A stretch of DNA of 23,774 nt from Ruminococcaceae bacterium UBA7101 (GCA_002493325.1 DKYL01000050.1:50912-74685), one strand, 5' to 3'. Positions 1 through 8,023 are shown, numbered from the stretch's first letter. A program made the numbers and translations. The notes: generated by a model not told the origin, from the sequence alone.

Positions 1-39
1 ATTAAGACAAGTTTAGTCTTTTGATAAGGAGTGAAAAAA

Positions 40-174
40 ATGAAAAGAACTTTCCAGCCAAAGAAAAGACACGCTAAAAAAGAGCATGGCTTCAGAAAAA
101 GAATGGCAACAAAGAATGGTAGAAAGGTACTTGCCCGCCGTCGTGCTAAGGGCAGAAAGAAGCTTTCTTACTAA
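40..174 (+). CDS. rpmH: 50S ribosomal protein L34
   Basis: This encodes a 44-residue, very basic protein beginning MKRTFQPKKRHAKKEHGF and ending in RRRAKGRKKLSY, the near-invariant pattern of L34. L34 is a small component of the large ribosomal subunit, held largely by contacts with 23S rRNA. The length equals the family norm. The ATG at 40 is preceded by AAGGAG at 26-31. The gene lies 21 bases upstream of rnpA, the standard pairing of L34 with the RNase P protein. Its promoter is probably outside the window; the 39 visible upstream bases contain only a weak 5-bp inverted repeat (4-8 with 16-20). Confidence 0.98.
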   Translation: MKRTFQPKKRHAKKEHGFRKRMATKNGRKVLARRRAKGRKKLSY

Positions 175-195
175 TTACCGATTAGGAGTGATTGG

Positions 196-528
196 GTGAA
201 AAGCAAAACCTTAAAACAAAACAAGGACTTCCGCAGGCTCTATTATAGGGGCAAAAGCAAAGCCTCGTCCTGTATTGTTACCTACGTTATGAAAAACCGC
301 AGCGGTGAAACCGTCTACGGAATTACCACAGGCAAAAAAATCGGGAATGCAGTTAAGAGAAACCGTGCAAGACGGCTGATAAGAACAGCGTTTTCACAGC
401 TTGAGCAAGGTTTAAATGACAGCTACGATATTGTTTTTGTTGCAAGAACAAGAACAAGCCGGGTAAAAATGCAGGAGGTCAAAGCCCAGATGGAGGAGCA
501 GCTTAAGGCATTAGGTGCACTGGATTGA
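196..528 (+). CDS. rnpA: Ribonuclease P protein component
   Basis: This 110-residue basic protein is the protein subunit of RNase P, which assists the catalytic RNA in removing 5' leaders from precursor tRNAs. The family hallmark is the arginine-rich RNR segment, seen here as GNAVKRNRARRLIRTAF at about residues 50-66. The N-terminal stretch (LKQNKDFRRLYYRGKS) matches the usual 'L....DF...Y..G' start. The start codon is GTG at 196, chosen because AGGAG lies at 184-188, 7 bases upstream. The stop overlaps the start of yidD. The length is typical (110-125 residues). Confidence 0.97.
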   Translation: MKSKTLKQNKDFRRLYYRGKSKASSCIVTYVMKNRSGETVYGITTGKKIGNAVKRNRARRLIRTAFSQLEQGLNDSYDIVFVARTRTSRVKMQEVKAQMEEQLKALGALD

Positions 529-764
529 AAAAGATATTGATTTTTTTAATAAAAACCTATCAGCTGACAATCAGCCCGAGATTTTCATACGGCTGCTGCA
601 GATTTAATCCAACCTGCTCTCAATATGCTATTGAGGCAATTGAAATTCACGGAATTTTCAAGGGCAGTCTTTTAGCAATGTGGAGGATTTTAAGGTGCAA
701 CCCTTTTTCAAAAGGGGGCTGGGACCCCGTTCCGCCTAAAAAAACCAAAAAGGATAAAGAATGA
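525..764 (+). CDS. yidD: Membrane protein insertion efficiency factor YidD
   Basis: This 79-residue protein carries the YidD family pattern: YQLTISPRF near the start, CRFNPTCSQYA, then IHGIFKGSLLAMWRILRCNP and GGWDPVPP. YidD is a small membrane-associated protein thought to help YidC and the Sec translocon insert inner-membrane proteins. The start is an unusual TTG at 525 that overlaps the rnpA stop by 4 bases, and it has only a weak ribosome binding site, so translation is probably coupled to rnpA. The 3' end overlaps the yidC start (ATGA). No internal ATG would give a complete protein. Confidence 0.95.
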   Translation: MKKILIFLIKTYQLTISPRFSYGCCRFNPTCSQYAIEAIEIHGIFKGSLLAMWRILRCNPFSKGGWDPVPPKKTKKDKE

Positions 765-1831
765 ATAATTTTATTTTACTTAAAATGGGTGATACTGTAT
801 CTGAAGGTTTTCCTGTTTTCAAGATTCTCTATTGGTTGTTCGGTATTTGTATGAACTTCCTTATGGATTTGCTGAATAACCAGTATTTTATTGCAATTAT
901 AATTTTTACCATTGTAACCCGTCTGCTTCTTTTACCGCTTAATGTAAAACAGCAGAAAACAATGGCAAAAACCACAAGATTGCAGCCAAAAATTCAGAAA
1001 ATTCAAAAGAAATATGCTTACACCGGAAATAATCCTGCAGAACGTCAGAAGATGCAGGCAAAAATGAACGAGGAAATGCAGAATCTCTACAGCAGAGAGG
1101 GTCACAATCCTATGCAGATGGGCTGCGGACCAATGCTTTTCCAGATGATATTCTTAATGGGTATCATCGGTATCATTTACTATCCTATTTCCTATGTACT
1201 GGGTGCAGCTCAGCTTATCGGTGATTCCCCCTTCACCGCAAACTCTCAGGCAATTCTTGACACAATATTGCCAATATTTCAGGGTATGCCGGGTCACGAG
1301 GGTGAAAAAATCACCTATTTCCAGTTGAATATGCTTGAAAACTTTGACTCCTATAGGGAGACCTTACAGGCTCAGTTTCCACAGATATTTACCAATGAGC
1401 TTTGTGCTGATATTGATACCTATCGTAATGGTATGACACTGTTCGGTCTTGATATGACAGCTTTCCCCCACTGGAAAACAGAGGATGGTGCTTTTAACAA
1501 GATTGTTATTATTCCTATCCTTAGCTTCGTTACCTCATTAGGTTCAAGCGTAATATCTACTATAATTCAAAAGAAAAATAATCCTGCAGCAGGTCAACAG
1601 GCAACACAAATGATGCTGATGATGCTGATGATGCCGTTCTTCTCATTATATATTGCTTTTAAAGTTCCTGCAGCCGTAGGTTTTTACTGGATTATTTCAA
1701 ACCTTGTTGCAATTGTGCAGCAAATCTTTATTTTCAAACAATATCCGCCAAGAAAGACACAAGCAAGATTAATGGTTGAAAACACCATTGAACGTCGTTC
1801 TCGAGAGGAAAATGTTAAGAAAATCAAATAA
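761..1831 (+). CDS. yidC: Membrane protein insertase YidC/Oxa1/SpoIIIJ family
   Basis: This 356-residue polytopic membrane protein inserts and folds membrane proteins with or without SecYEG. Hydrophobic segments are visible at about residues 20-40, 42-60, 120-145, 245-265 and 285-325. The second contains TIVTRLLLLPL, whose arginine matches the conserved hydrophilic-groove arginine of the family. A charged region follows (about 65-115, rich in K, Q and M, including KIQKIQKKY), corresponding to the cytoplasmic helical hairpin. An outside loop of about 95 residues (about 150-245) makes the protein longer than SpoIIIJ of Bacillus (about 260), as I recall for many clostridial homologues. No lipobox cysteine is visible. 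The ATG at 761 overlaps the yidD stop, and the C-terminus is basic. Confidence 0.95.
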   Translation: MNNFILLKMGDTVSEGFPVFKILYWLFGICMNFLMDLLNNQYFIAIIIFTIVTRLLLLPLNVKQQKTMAKTTRLQPKIQKIQKKYAYTGNNPAERQKMQAKMNEEMQNLYSREGHNPMQMGCGPMLFQMIFLMGIIGIIYYPISYVLGAAQLIGDSPFTANSQAILDTILPIFQGMPGHEGEKITYFQLNMLENFDSYRETLQAQFPQIFTNELCADIDTYRNGMTLFGLDMTAFPHWKTEDGAFNKIVIIPILSFVTSLGSSVISTIIQKKNNPAAGQQATQMMLMMLMMPFFSLYIAFKVPAAVGFYWIISNLVAIVQQIFIFKQYPPRKTQARLMVENTIERRSREENVKKIK

Positions 1832-1846
1832 TTATCGGAGGAATAT

Positions 1847-2797
1847 ATGATAAAGGAATTTATCGGTACCGGTAAAACTATCGAGGAAGCAACTCTTGCT
1901 GCGAAAGCAGGTCTTAATGCACCGATTACTGCGGATGTTAAGATTGAGATTGTTGCTATGCCCAAGAAAAAGGTTCTTGGCTTATTCGGCGGCAGTGATG
2001 CACAGGTTAAAGCGAGCTTTGAGGACAACAGAAAAGAAAGAAAAACTGCAAACTACAAAGCCCCGAGAAAACCAAACGATAAGCGTGTTCCGTTATACAA
2101 TAAGTCATTTGAAGAGCAGGAAAAAGAAAAACAGAAAGCTAAAAAAGCAAAACCTGTTCAGGAGCAAAAGCCTAAAAAGGCTCATCAGGAGTACAAGCTC
2201 GATAGTTCTATCAATATAGATTTAGACTATGTAAAAAGTTATCTTAAAACCATACTTGACGGCTTTAAGATTGACGATGCTAAAATTGAAGCTGCGATAA
2301 AGAACGATGCTGTTGAAATTGATATTGAAACAGAAAGCATCGGAATCATAATCGGTCATCGCGGTGAAACACTTGATGCAATACAATATTTAATAAGCCT
2401 GGCAATCAAGCGTAATACCGACACCTATGTACGAGTTATCGTAAATGTCGGAAATTACCGTGATAAGAGAGAAAAAACGCTCAGAGCATTGGCAGAAAAA
2501 AATGCTAATTATGTTTTAAAAACAGGCAGAAGATATGGATTTGAGCCAATGAATCCATATGAAAGAAGAATCATTCACACTGCAGTTCAGGAAATTGAGG
2601 GTGTTACATCACGTTCAGTTGGCTCAGGTGTGGACAGACGAGTTCTTATTGAGCCGGTTGGCGGCGTAAAAGATAACGGCGGTCACAGAAGAAGCAGAGC
2701 TCCTAAGGCTCCTGTTGCTGCAGACCCAAACCGTGAAAAGAGAGTTGACCGTGCAGATATTCCGAAATTCGGAAAAATTGAGGTTAATAAGGACTAA
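1847..2797 (+). CDS. jag: RNA-binding protein KhpB/Jag (Jag-N, KH and R3H domains)
   Basis: This 316-residue protein follows yidC as in most Firmicutes. The Jag N-terminal domain (about 1-58) contains VAMPKKKVLGLFGG. A long lysine- and glutamate-rich linker follows (about 60-118). The KH domain (about 120-200) has the GxxG loop as IIIGHRGETLDAIQYL near residue 170. The R3H domain (about 205-270) contains NPYERRIIHTAVQ, and a basic, probably disordered tail follows. Family members pair with KhpA, bind many RNAs and affect cell elongation and division in streptococci; that role here is inferred. The ATG at 1847 follows GGAGG. Confidence 0.95.
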   Translation: MIKEFIGTGKTIEEATLAAKAGLNAPITADVKIEIVAMPKKKVLGLFGGSDAQVKASFEDNRKERKTANYKAPRKPNDKRVPLYNKSFEEQEKEKQKAKKAKPVQEQKPKKAHQEYKLDSSINIDLDYVKSYLKTILDGFKIDDAKIEAAIKNDAVEIDIETESIGIIIGHRGETLDAIQYLISLAIKRNTDTYVRVIVNVGNYRDKREKTLRALAEKNANYVLKTGRRYGFEPMNPYERRIIHTAVQEIEGVTSRSVGSGVDRRVLIEPVGGVKDNGGHRRSRAPKAPVAADPNREKRVDRADIPKFGKIEVNKD

Positions 2798-2821
2798 AAG
2801 ATTTTTCATAATATGCGTATT

Positions 2822-2853
2822 AAAACAGCTAAGTTCATCCTTAGCTGTTTTTT
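2822..2853 (+). terminator. Strong hairpin with T-run after jag
   Basis: A perfect 12-bp stem (2822-2833 with 2840-2851, core ACAGCTAAG/CTTAGCTGT) with a 6-base loop ends in a run of six T. It sits 24 bases after the jag stop and ends 18 bases before the mnmE ribosome binding site. This is the shape of a rho-independent terminator or attenuator. Confidence 0.85.
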
Positions 2854-2884
2854 GCAATTATTCATTATTTTGGAGGTAATTGTT

Positions 2885-4249
2885 ATGTCAGATACTATCG
2901 CTGCAATTGCAACAGGTAACAGCGTTGCAGGAATCGGTGTTATCAGAATCAGCGGTGACACTGCAATTTCTGTTGCAGATAAAGTATTTAAAGCACTTGA
3001 CGGCACACCCCTTTCACAGATTAAGGGGTATACTGCAAAATTCGGTAATGTTTACTATCAGAACACAAGCTTTGACAATGCAATTGCCCTTGTTTTCAGA
3101 AATCCAAAAAGCTACACCGGTGAGGACGTTGTGGAACTGTCTGTTCACGGCGGAATTTTTATTGTTGAAAAAACTCTGGAGGCTGTATTTAACGCAGGTG
3201 CCCGCCCTGCCGAACCGGGCGAGTTTACCAAGCGTGCCTTTTTAAACGGCAAAATGGACCTTGCACAGGCTGAAGCAGTTGCTTCACTGATAACGGCGCA
3301 GGGACAGGAGGCTGCAAAAGCATCCTTTAATTTACTCCAAGGCTCTTTGAGCAATAAAATTTCAGAAATTTTAGAAAAGCTTGTTGACTGCAGTGCACTG
3401 ATGTCTGCATGGGTTGATTACCCTGATGAGGAAATCCCCGAGCTTGAGGAGGATACCCTTTTAGCTACCTTGCAGAATGCTGAAACAGCTTTGTCTGCAC
3501 TGATTAAGAATTATGAAAACGGCACGGCAATGACCGAAGGTGTTGACACTGCAATTGTCGGTAAACCGAATGCAGGCAAATCAACACTTATGAATATGCT
3601 GTCAGGCAAAGAAAAAAGCATTGTTACACATATTAAGGGAACAACACGTGACATTGTTGAAAATTCTGTAAGGCTTGACAACATAATTCTTCATCTCAGT
3701 GACACGGCAGGCATACACGAAAGTAATGATATTGTTGAGTCAATCGGTATTCAGAAGGCAATTGAAAAAATTGAATCTGCATCACTTGTTCTTGCGGTTT
3801 TTGACGGCTCCGAAAGATTAAGTGCTGAAGACGAAATACTTATTAATAATTGCAAAAATAAAAACTGCATCGCAATTATCAATAAAACAGACCTGGAGCA
3901 GGAAATTGAAACAGATAAAATAAAAAGCAATTTTGAGCACATTGTTTTCATTTCTGCAAAAAATAACAATGGTGCAGATTTGTTGTCAAAAGAAATAAAA
4001 GAGCTGTTGGGCGTTGGAAATGTGGATACCTCTCAGCCGATTCTGGCTAACAAACGGCAAAAGCTCTGTGTACAGAATGCACTGAATTGCATTACCGAAG
4101 CACGAACAGGTGCCGAACTCGGCATTACCTATGATGCAATCAATGTGATGATTGACAGTGCTATTGATGAGCTTCTGACTTTAACAGGAAAAAAAGCAAC
4201 CGAGGAGGTTGTGAACAATATATTTGCCAACTTTTGTGTGGGAAAATAA
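2885..4249 (+). CDS. mnmE: tRNA uridine-5-carboxymethylaminomethyl modification GTPase MnmE
   Basis: This 454-residue GTPase forms a complex with MnmG that modifies the wobble uridine of certain tRNAs. The N-terminal folate-binding domain starts DTIAAIATGNSVAGIGVIR. The GTPase domain embedded in the helical region has G1 GKPNAGKS (226-233), G2 GTTRD (252-256), G3 DTAG (273-276), G4 NKTD (333-336) and G5 SAK (357-359). The C-terminus is FCVGK, the family's catalytic CxGK motif. The reading frame is open upstream to 2813, but the ATG at 2885 has GGAGGT 7 bases upstream and matches the family start; the upstream stretch is the terminator hairpin. mnmG follows after 37 bases. Confidence 0.97.
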   Translation: MSDTIAAIATGNSVAGIGVIRISGDTAISVADKVFKALDGTPLSQIKGYTAKFGNVYYQNTSFDNAIALVFRNPKSYTGEDVVELSVHGGIFIVEKTLEAVFNAGARPAEPGEFTKRAFLNGKMDLAQAEAVASLITAQGQEAAKASFNLLQGSLSNKISEILEKLVDCSALMSAWVDYPDEEIPELEEDTLLATLQNAETALSALIKNYENGTAMTEGVDTAIVGKPNAGKSTLMNMLSGKEKSIVTHIKGTTRDIVENSVRLDNIILHLSDTAGIHESNDIVESIGIQKAIEKIESASLVLAVFDGSERLSAEDEILINNCKNKNCIAIINKTDLEQEIETDKIKSNFEHIVFISAKNNNGADLLSKEIKELLGVGNVDTSQPILANKRQKLCVQNALNCITEARTGAELGITYDAINVMIDSAIDELLTLTGKKATEEVVNNIFANFCVGK

Positions 4250-4286
4250 TTTATATAAACATTTTATCAGAAATGAAGGAAACTTT

Positions 4287-6152
4287 ATGGAATATTTTGC
4301 AGGACAATATGATGTAATCGTTATCGGTGCGGGTCATGCAGGCATTGAGGCATGCCTTGCTTCAGCAAGACTGGGATGCAAAACCGCTGTTTTTACAATT
4401 AATCTTGACTGGGTAGGAAACATGCCGTGCAATCCGTCTATCGGCGGCACATCCAAGGGGCACCTTGTAAGAGAAATTGATGCTCTCGGCGGTGAAATGG
4501 GTAAAGCTGCCGACAAATACTCCCTTCAATCCAGAATGCTGAATCTCGGCAAGGGTCCTGCTGTTCATTCACTGCGTGCACAGATTGACCGACGTGAATA
4601 TTCTGCAGGAATGAAGCATACACTTGAATTACAGGACAATCTGGACATTCGTCAGGGTGAAATTGTAGATATAATCAGACTCGACAACGGTTTATGGCAG
4701 GTTAAAACCAAGCTTGAAGCCCTGTTCACTGCAAAAGCAGTCATAATTGCAACAGGTACCTTCCTCGGCGGAAGAATTTATATTGGTGATGTTTCCTACG
4801 AAAGCGGTCCTGATGGAATGTTTCCTTCAACGGAATTGGCTGTTGCACTGAAAAAGCTGAATCTTCCTCTCAGAAGATTTAAAACAGGAACGCCGTCAAG
4901 AGTCAACAGGCAGTCAATAGATTTTTCAAAAATGGATGTTCAGTATGGAGATGAGGAAACGGTTGCTTTCAGCTTTGACACCGAAAAACCGCCTGAAAAT
5001 AAGGTTTGCTGTCACATTACATATACAAATGACCAAACCAAGCAAATCATTCTTGACAATCTTCACAGAAGTCCGATGTATTCAGGAAAAATTGAGGGTA
5101 AAGGACCACGATACTGTCCCTCTTTTGAAGATAAAATTGTCCGCTTTGCAGACAAGGAACGCCATCAGCTTTTCATTGAGCCCTGCGGACTGAACACTGA
5201 GGAAATGTATTTACAGGGTCTTTCATCCTCTCTGCCTGAGGATGTTCAGCTTGCCTTTATTCACACCATACCCGGACTTGAAAACGCACAGGTTATGAGA
5301 ACGGCATATGCCATTGAATATGACTGCGTTGATCCCACTGCACTGAAAGCCACCCTTGAGTTCAACGATATAGAGGGCTTATATGGTGCAGGTCAGTTCA
5401 ACGGCTCCAGCGGTTACGAGGAAGCTGCCGCACAGGGCTTAGTTGCAGGAATCAATGCGGCACTCAAAATCAAAGGTGAAGAGCCCCTTGTTTTGGACAG
5501 AGGCGGTTCCTATATCGGTACTCTGATTGATGACCTTGTAACAAAGGGCTGTACCGACCCATACAGGATGATGACAAGCCGCAGTGAATACCGTCTTGTG
5601 CTCCGTCAGGACAATGCAGATATGCGTTTAACTCCGATTGGTTATAAAATAGGCTTGATTTCTCAGTCAAGATATGATAAATTTGTATATAAGGAGAAGT
5701 GCGTCAATGAGGAGCTAAACAGAATTAAGGAAAAATCTATCCCTCTCACTGATAAACTTCAGCAAATTCTTATTGAATGTGGTACTGCTCCACTGCAGCG
5801 AGGCTGCAAAATGATTGAATTAATCAAACGCCCCCAGATAAAATATAGTGATTTAACAGAGCTTGATGATACAAGACCAAATCTTCCCCGTGAGGTTTTT
5901 GAACAGGTTGAAATTGCCGTAAAATATGAGGGTTATATCAAACGGCAGGAACAGCAGATTAAGGAAATGCGCCGAATCGAAAACAAAAAAATTCCTGAAA
6001 CCATCGAATACAGCAAGCTAAAAGGCTTAAGACTTGAGGCTGTTGAAAAATTAAGCAAAATCAGACCTGAAAACCTGGGGCAGGCAAGCAGAATCAGCGG
6101 TGTTAACCCTGCTGACATTGCTGCACTCAACATTATATTGGAGAGCTTATGA
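4287..6152 (+). CDS. mnmG: tRNA uridine-5-carboxymethylaminomethyl modification enzyme MnmG (GidA)
   Basis: This 621-residue FAD-dependent enzyme is the MnmE partner that installs the aminomethyl or carboxymethylaminomethyl group on U34 of tRNAs. The N-terminal dinucleotide-binding motif is VIVIGAGHAGIEA (about 11-23). Other family blocks are MPCNPSIGGTSKGHLVREID, GTFLGGRIYIGD and, near residues 405-440, SYIGTLIDDLVTKG followed by DPYRMMTSRSEYRLVLRQDN. The C-terminal helical domain (about 560-621) binds MnmE in homologues. I chose ATG 4287 because AAGGA lies 6 bases upstream and the protein then begins just before the FAD motif; the open frame extending to 4224 runs through the mnmE end. The length is the family norm. 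Confidence 0.97.
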   Translation: MEYFAGQYDVIVIGAGHAGIEACLASARLGCKTAVFTINLDWVGNMPCNPSIGGTSKGHLVREIDALGGEMGKAADKYSLQSRMLNLGKGPAVHSLRAQIDRREYSAGMKHTLELQDNLDIRQGEIVDIIRLDNGLWQVKTKLEALFTAKAVIIATGTFLGGRIYIGDVSYESGPDGMFPSTELAVALKKLNLPLRRFKTGTPSRVNRQSIDFSKMDVQYGDEETVAFSFDTEKPPENKVCCHITYTNDQTKQIILDNLHRSPMYSGKIEGKGPRYCPSFEDKIVRFADKERHQLFIEPCGLNTEEMYLQGLSSSLPEDVQLAFIHTIPGLENAQVMRTAYAIEYDCVDPTALKATLEFNDIEGLYGAGQFNGSSGYEEAAAQGLVAGINAALKIKGEEPLVLDRGGSYIGTLIDDLVTKGCTDPYRMMTSRSEYRLVLRQDNADMRLTPIGYKIGLISQSRYDKFVYKEKCVNEELNRIKEKSIPLTDKLQQILIECGTAPLQRGCKMIELIKRPQIKYSDLTELDDTRPNLPREVFEQVEIAVKYEGYIKRQEQQIKEMRRIENKKIPETIEYSKLKGLRLEAVEKLSKIRPENLGQASRISGVNPADIAALNIILESL

Positions 6153-6859
6153 TAGACTATGATCTTTTAAAGGGCGAAATTGACAAACTTGGTATTGATA
6201 TCGGCGAGTACGGATTGGATCGATTTGATCAATATGCCGACTACCTTGTTAAATGGAACAAACACGTTAATTTAACAGCTATAACCGAGCCTGATGAAAT
6301 AGTTATAAAGCATTTTGTCGACTGCCTGAATATATTAAAATATGTGAAAATAGATAAAGGGCAGTCATTAATTGATATTGGCAGCGGTGCAGGCTTTCCG
6401 GGTATGCCTCTGCTTATTGCAAATCCCGAATTAAATGTTACCTTTGTGGACAGTGTAAGAAAAAAGCTCGCTTTTATTAAGGATGTATTACATAATACAG
6501 GTATGATTGCTGAAACAAAGCATTCACGCGCTGAAGAGCTTGGCAGAAGCAATGAATTTCGTGAAAAATTTGATTTTGCGGCAGCACGTGCTGTTGCACA
6601 GCTTAATGTGCTCTGTGAATACTGCCTGCCCCTTGTAAAGGTTGGCGGACTGTTTATCGCCATGAAAGGTGCAAGCGGAAAAGAGGAATTAGAACAGGCT
6701 AACCACGCAATTGAAGTGTTGGGTGGCGAGCTGGCAAAATTTGCAGAGTTCACCCTGTCAAATGGCGATAAAAGATCAATCATTATAATAAGAAAAATAT
6801 CGCAAACACCGACAAAGTATCCCCGAAAGTCTAAAAAAATTGATACCAGACCCCTTTAA
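6149..6859 (+). CDS. rsmG: 16S rRNA (guanine-527 N7)-methyltransferase RsmG (GidB)
   Basis: This 236-residue SAM-dependent methyltransferase methylates N7 of G527 (E. coli numbering) in 16S rRNA; loss of this family gives low-level streptomycin resistance in several bacteria. The SAM-binding loop is LIDIGSGAGFPGMPLLIA (about 74-91). The family pattern WNKHVNLTAITEPDEIVIKH (about 36-55) and FVDSVRKKLAFI are also present. The ATG overlaps the mnmG stop by 4 bases, implying coupled translation. A strong terminator follows 24 bases after the stop, closing the mnmE-mnmG-rsmG unit. Confidence 0.96.
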   Translation: MIDYDLLKGEIDKLGIDIGEYGLDRFDQYADYLVKWNKHVNLTAITEPDEIVIKHFVDCLNILKYVKIDKGQSLIDIGSGAGFPGMPLLIANPELNVTFVDSVRKKLAFIKDVLHNTGMIAETKHSRAEELGRSNEFREKFDFAAARAVAQLNVLCEYCLPLVKVGGLFIAMKGASGKEELEQANHAIEVLGGELAKFAEFTLSNGDKRSIIIIRKISQTPTKYPRKSKKIDTRPL

Positions 6860-6882
6860 TGGAGCAGATATATGTCGAAGAC

Positions 6883-6916
6883 AAAGGATTTCTCACTATG
6901 AGAAATCCTTTTTTTC
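6883..6916 (+). terminator. Rho-independent terminator after rsmG
   Basis: A perfect 13-bp stem (6883-6895 with 6899-6911, AAAGGATTTCTCA and its complement) with a 3-base loop runs into a T-tract ending TTTTTCTG. It separates rsmG from noc. Confidence 0.9.
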
Positions 6917-6928
6917 TGTTAAACAATA

Positions 6929-6937
6929 TGGTATAGT
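6929..6937 (+). promoter_or_regulatory. Probable noc promoter (extended -10)
   Basis: TGGTATAGT fits an extended -10 element (TGn followed by TATAAT with one mismatch). It lies directly after the rsmG terminator and 20 bases before the noc start. No good -35 is seen, because that position falls in the terminator T-tract; extended -10 promoters often do without one. Confidence 0.5.
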
Positions 6938-6957
6938 ATAGACAAGGAGATGAGCTA

Positions 6958-7755
6958 ATGCAACAAATTGTTCAGGTGCCTACTGAAAAAATACTGCCAA
7001 ATCCCTATCAACCGAGAAAGCAGTTTAAAAGTGAGGACATGCTCTCTCTGGCAGACTCAATAAAAGAGAACGGTGTTTTGCAGCCGCTGATATGCAGACA
7101 AATCAACAACAGCGACTATTTTGAGATTGTTGCAGGCGAGCGAAGACTCAGAGCTTCCATACTTGCAAATCTTCAGACTGTTCCCTGTGTAATCATTGAC
7201 TGTGATTATGAATCAAGTGCTGTTTTTTCAATTCTGGAAAATATACAGCGCAGTGACCTTGCTTTTTTTGAAGAAGCACAGGCAATCAGTCAGTTAATGA
7301 GTCATTTTGGCTTAACACAGGAGCAAATAGCAAAAAAGCTGGGAAAAAGTCAATCCTCACTGTCAAATAAGCTGAGATTACTCAGATTACCTGTTGATGT
7401 GCGGTATTTTATCGAAAAAGAGGGTTTGACAGAACGCCACGCAAGAGCTCTGCTTAAGCTTGAAAGTGAAAAACAAATTTGGACAACCCTTAAGGCAATA
7501 ACTGAAAAACACCTGAATGTTGAGCAGACAGAAGCCTACATAGCAGATATGCTTGACACAAGGGTAAAACCAAAGCATAACACAAACAGAGTATTTAAGG
7601 ATGTAAGAATATTTGTTAATACCTTCAACAAAGCAATTCAGGCTATGAAGGATTCAGGAATAGATGCAAAATCGAATAAAACGGAAACAGAAGATTATAT
7701 TGAATTTATGGTAAGAATACCAAAGAATGCACAAAAGTGCACTAAATCCGCTTAA
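6958..7755 (+). CDS. noc: Nucleoid occlusion protein Noc (ParB-like CTPase)
   Basis: This 265-residue ParB-family protein has the CTP-binding boxes NPYQPRK, GERRLRA (60-66) and ENIQR (94-98), then a helix-turn-helix (about 119-143). Noc rather than ParB is supported at positions known to set DNA specificity: by eye alignment it has Q132 (SQS), K138 (NKL) and R160 (ERHARAL), as in Bacillus Noc, while the ParB in this window has R154 and G182. The C-terminal YIEFMVRIPK also matches Noc. In Bacillus, Noc coats DNA and blocks division over the nucleoid. The start is fixed by AAGGAGATGA just upstream. The protein begins at MQQIVQVPTEKILPNP, so it lacks the N-terminal amphipathic membrane helix of Bacillus Noc. 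Confidence 0.88.
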   Translation: MQQIVQVPTEKILPNPYQPRKQFKSEDMLSLADSIKENGVLQPLICRQINNSDYFEIVAGERRLRASILANLQTVPCVIIDCDYESSAVFSILENIQRSDLAFFEEAQAISQLMSHFGLTQEQIAKKLGKSQSSLSNKLRLLRLPVDVRYFIEKEGLTERHARALLKLESEKQIWTTLKAITEKHLNVEQTEAYIADMLDTRVKPKHNTNRVFKDVRIFVNTFNKAIQAMKDSGIDAKSNKTETEDYIEFMVRIPKNAQKCTKSA

Positions 7756-7773
7756 AACGGGAAACCGTTTTAA
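7752..7773 (+). terminator. Hairpin overlapping the noc stop codon
   Basis: A perfect 9-bp stem TTAAAACGG / CCGTTTTAA closes on the stable GAAA tetraloop. The noc TAA lies within the 5' arm. No T-run follows, so it is more likely an mRNA 3'-end stabiliser or weak terminator than the main one. Confidence 0.55.
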
Positions 7774-7799
7774 CATATTCTCCTCTTTTCATCACGTGG

Positions 7800-7825
7800 A
7801 AAAAACGGGCGCAAGCTCGTTTTTT
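7800..7825 (+). terminator. Rho-independent terminator of noc
   Basis: An 11-bp stem (7800-7810 with 7815-7825, one G-T pair) has a GCAA loop and a 3' arm ending in six T. It is the likely end of the noc transcript. Confidence 0.85.
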
Positions 7826-7956
7826 CTGCATTTACGGATAAATTCAATTGTGTTACATATGAAACAAACCACTACATATAGATTTTCATATAAACTATGT
7901 TTATTTTAAAACCTTATTTGGTGCTTACAAATTATTGTGCTTTTATGTTAAACAGT

Positions 7957-7976
7957 GATGTTTCACGTGAAACATC
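7957..7976. promoter_or_regulatory. parS site 1
   Basis: TGTTTCACGTGAAACA (7959-7974) is a perfect copy of the conserved bacterial parS sequence. The perfect palindrome extends to 20 bp, flanked by GA and TC. ParB is expected to load here in its CTP-bound clamp form and spread along the DNA. It lies 71 bp, centre to centre, from parS site 2, both upstream of parA. Confidence 0.95.
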
Positions 7977-8023
7977 TATATATAGAGTGTTCAAAATATC
8001 AAACCACAATTTTTGAAAAATAA

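Noticed and set aside
1..30. Terminal overlap indicating a closed 23.8-kb circle
   Set aside because: The first and last 30 bases show no repeat or overlap, so circularity cannot be shown from the sequence alone.
1..39. rpmH promoter or leader element
   Set aside because: Only 39 bases are available, with a weak 5-bp hairpin and no recognisable -10 at proper spacing.
2813..2884. N-terminal extension of mnmE starting at ATG 2813
   Set aside because: It translates the terminator hairpin; ATG 2885 has a strong ribosome binding site and matches the family start.
6241..6783. 180-codon open frame on the - strand inside rsmG
   Set aside because: It lies wholly antisense to rsmG, with no family resemblance and no clear ribosome binding site.
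7784..7804. Third parS-like sequence containing ATCACGTGGA
   Set aside because: Only the CACGTG core matches; the flanks differ from the TGTTTC/GAAACA arms, and part of it belongs to the terminator stem.
7727..7909. Small + strand open frame across the end of noc and the intergenic region
   Set aside because: It spans two transcription-terminator hairpins, lacks a ribosome binding site and resembles nothing known.
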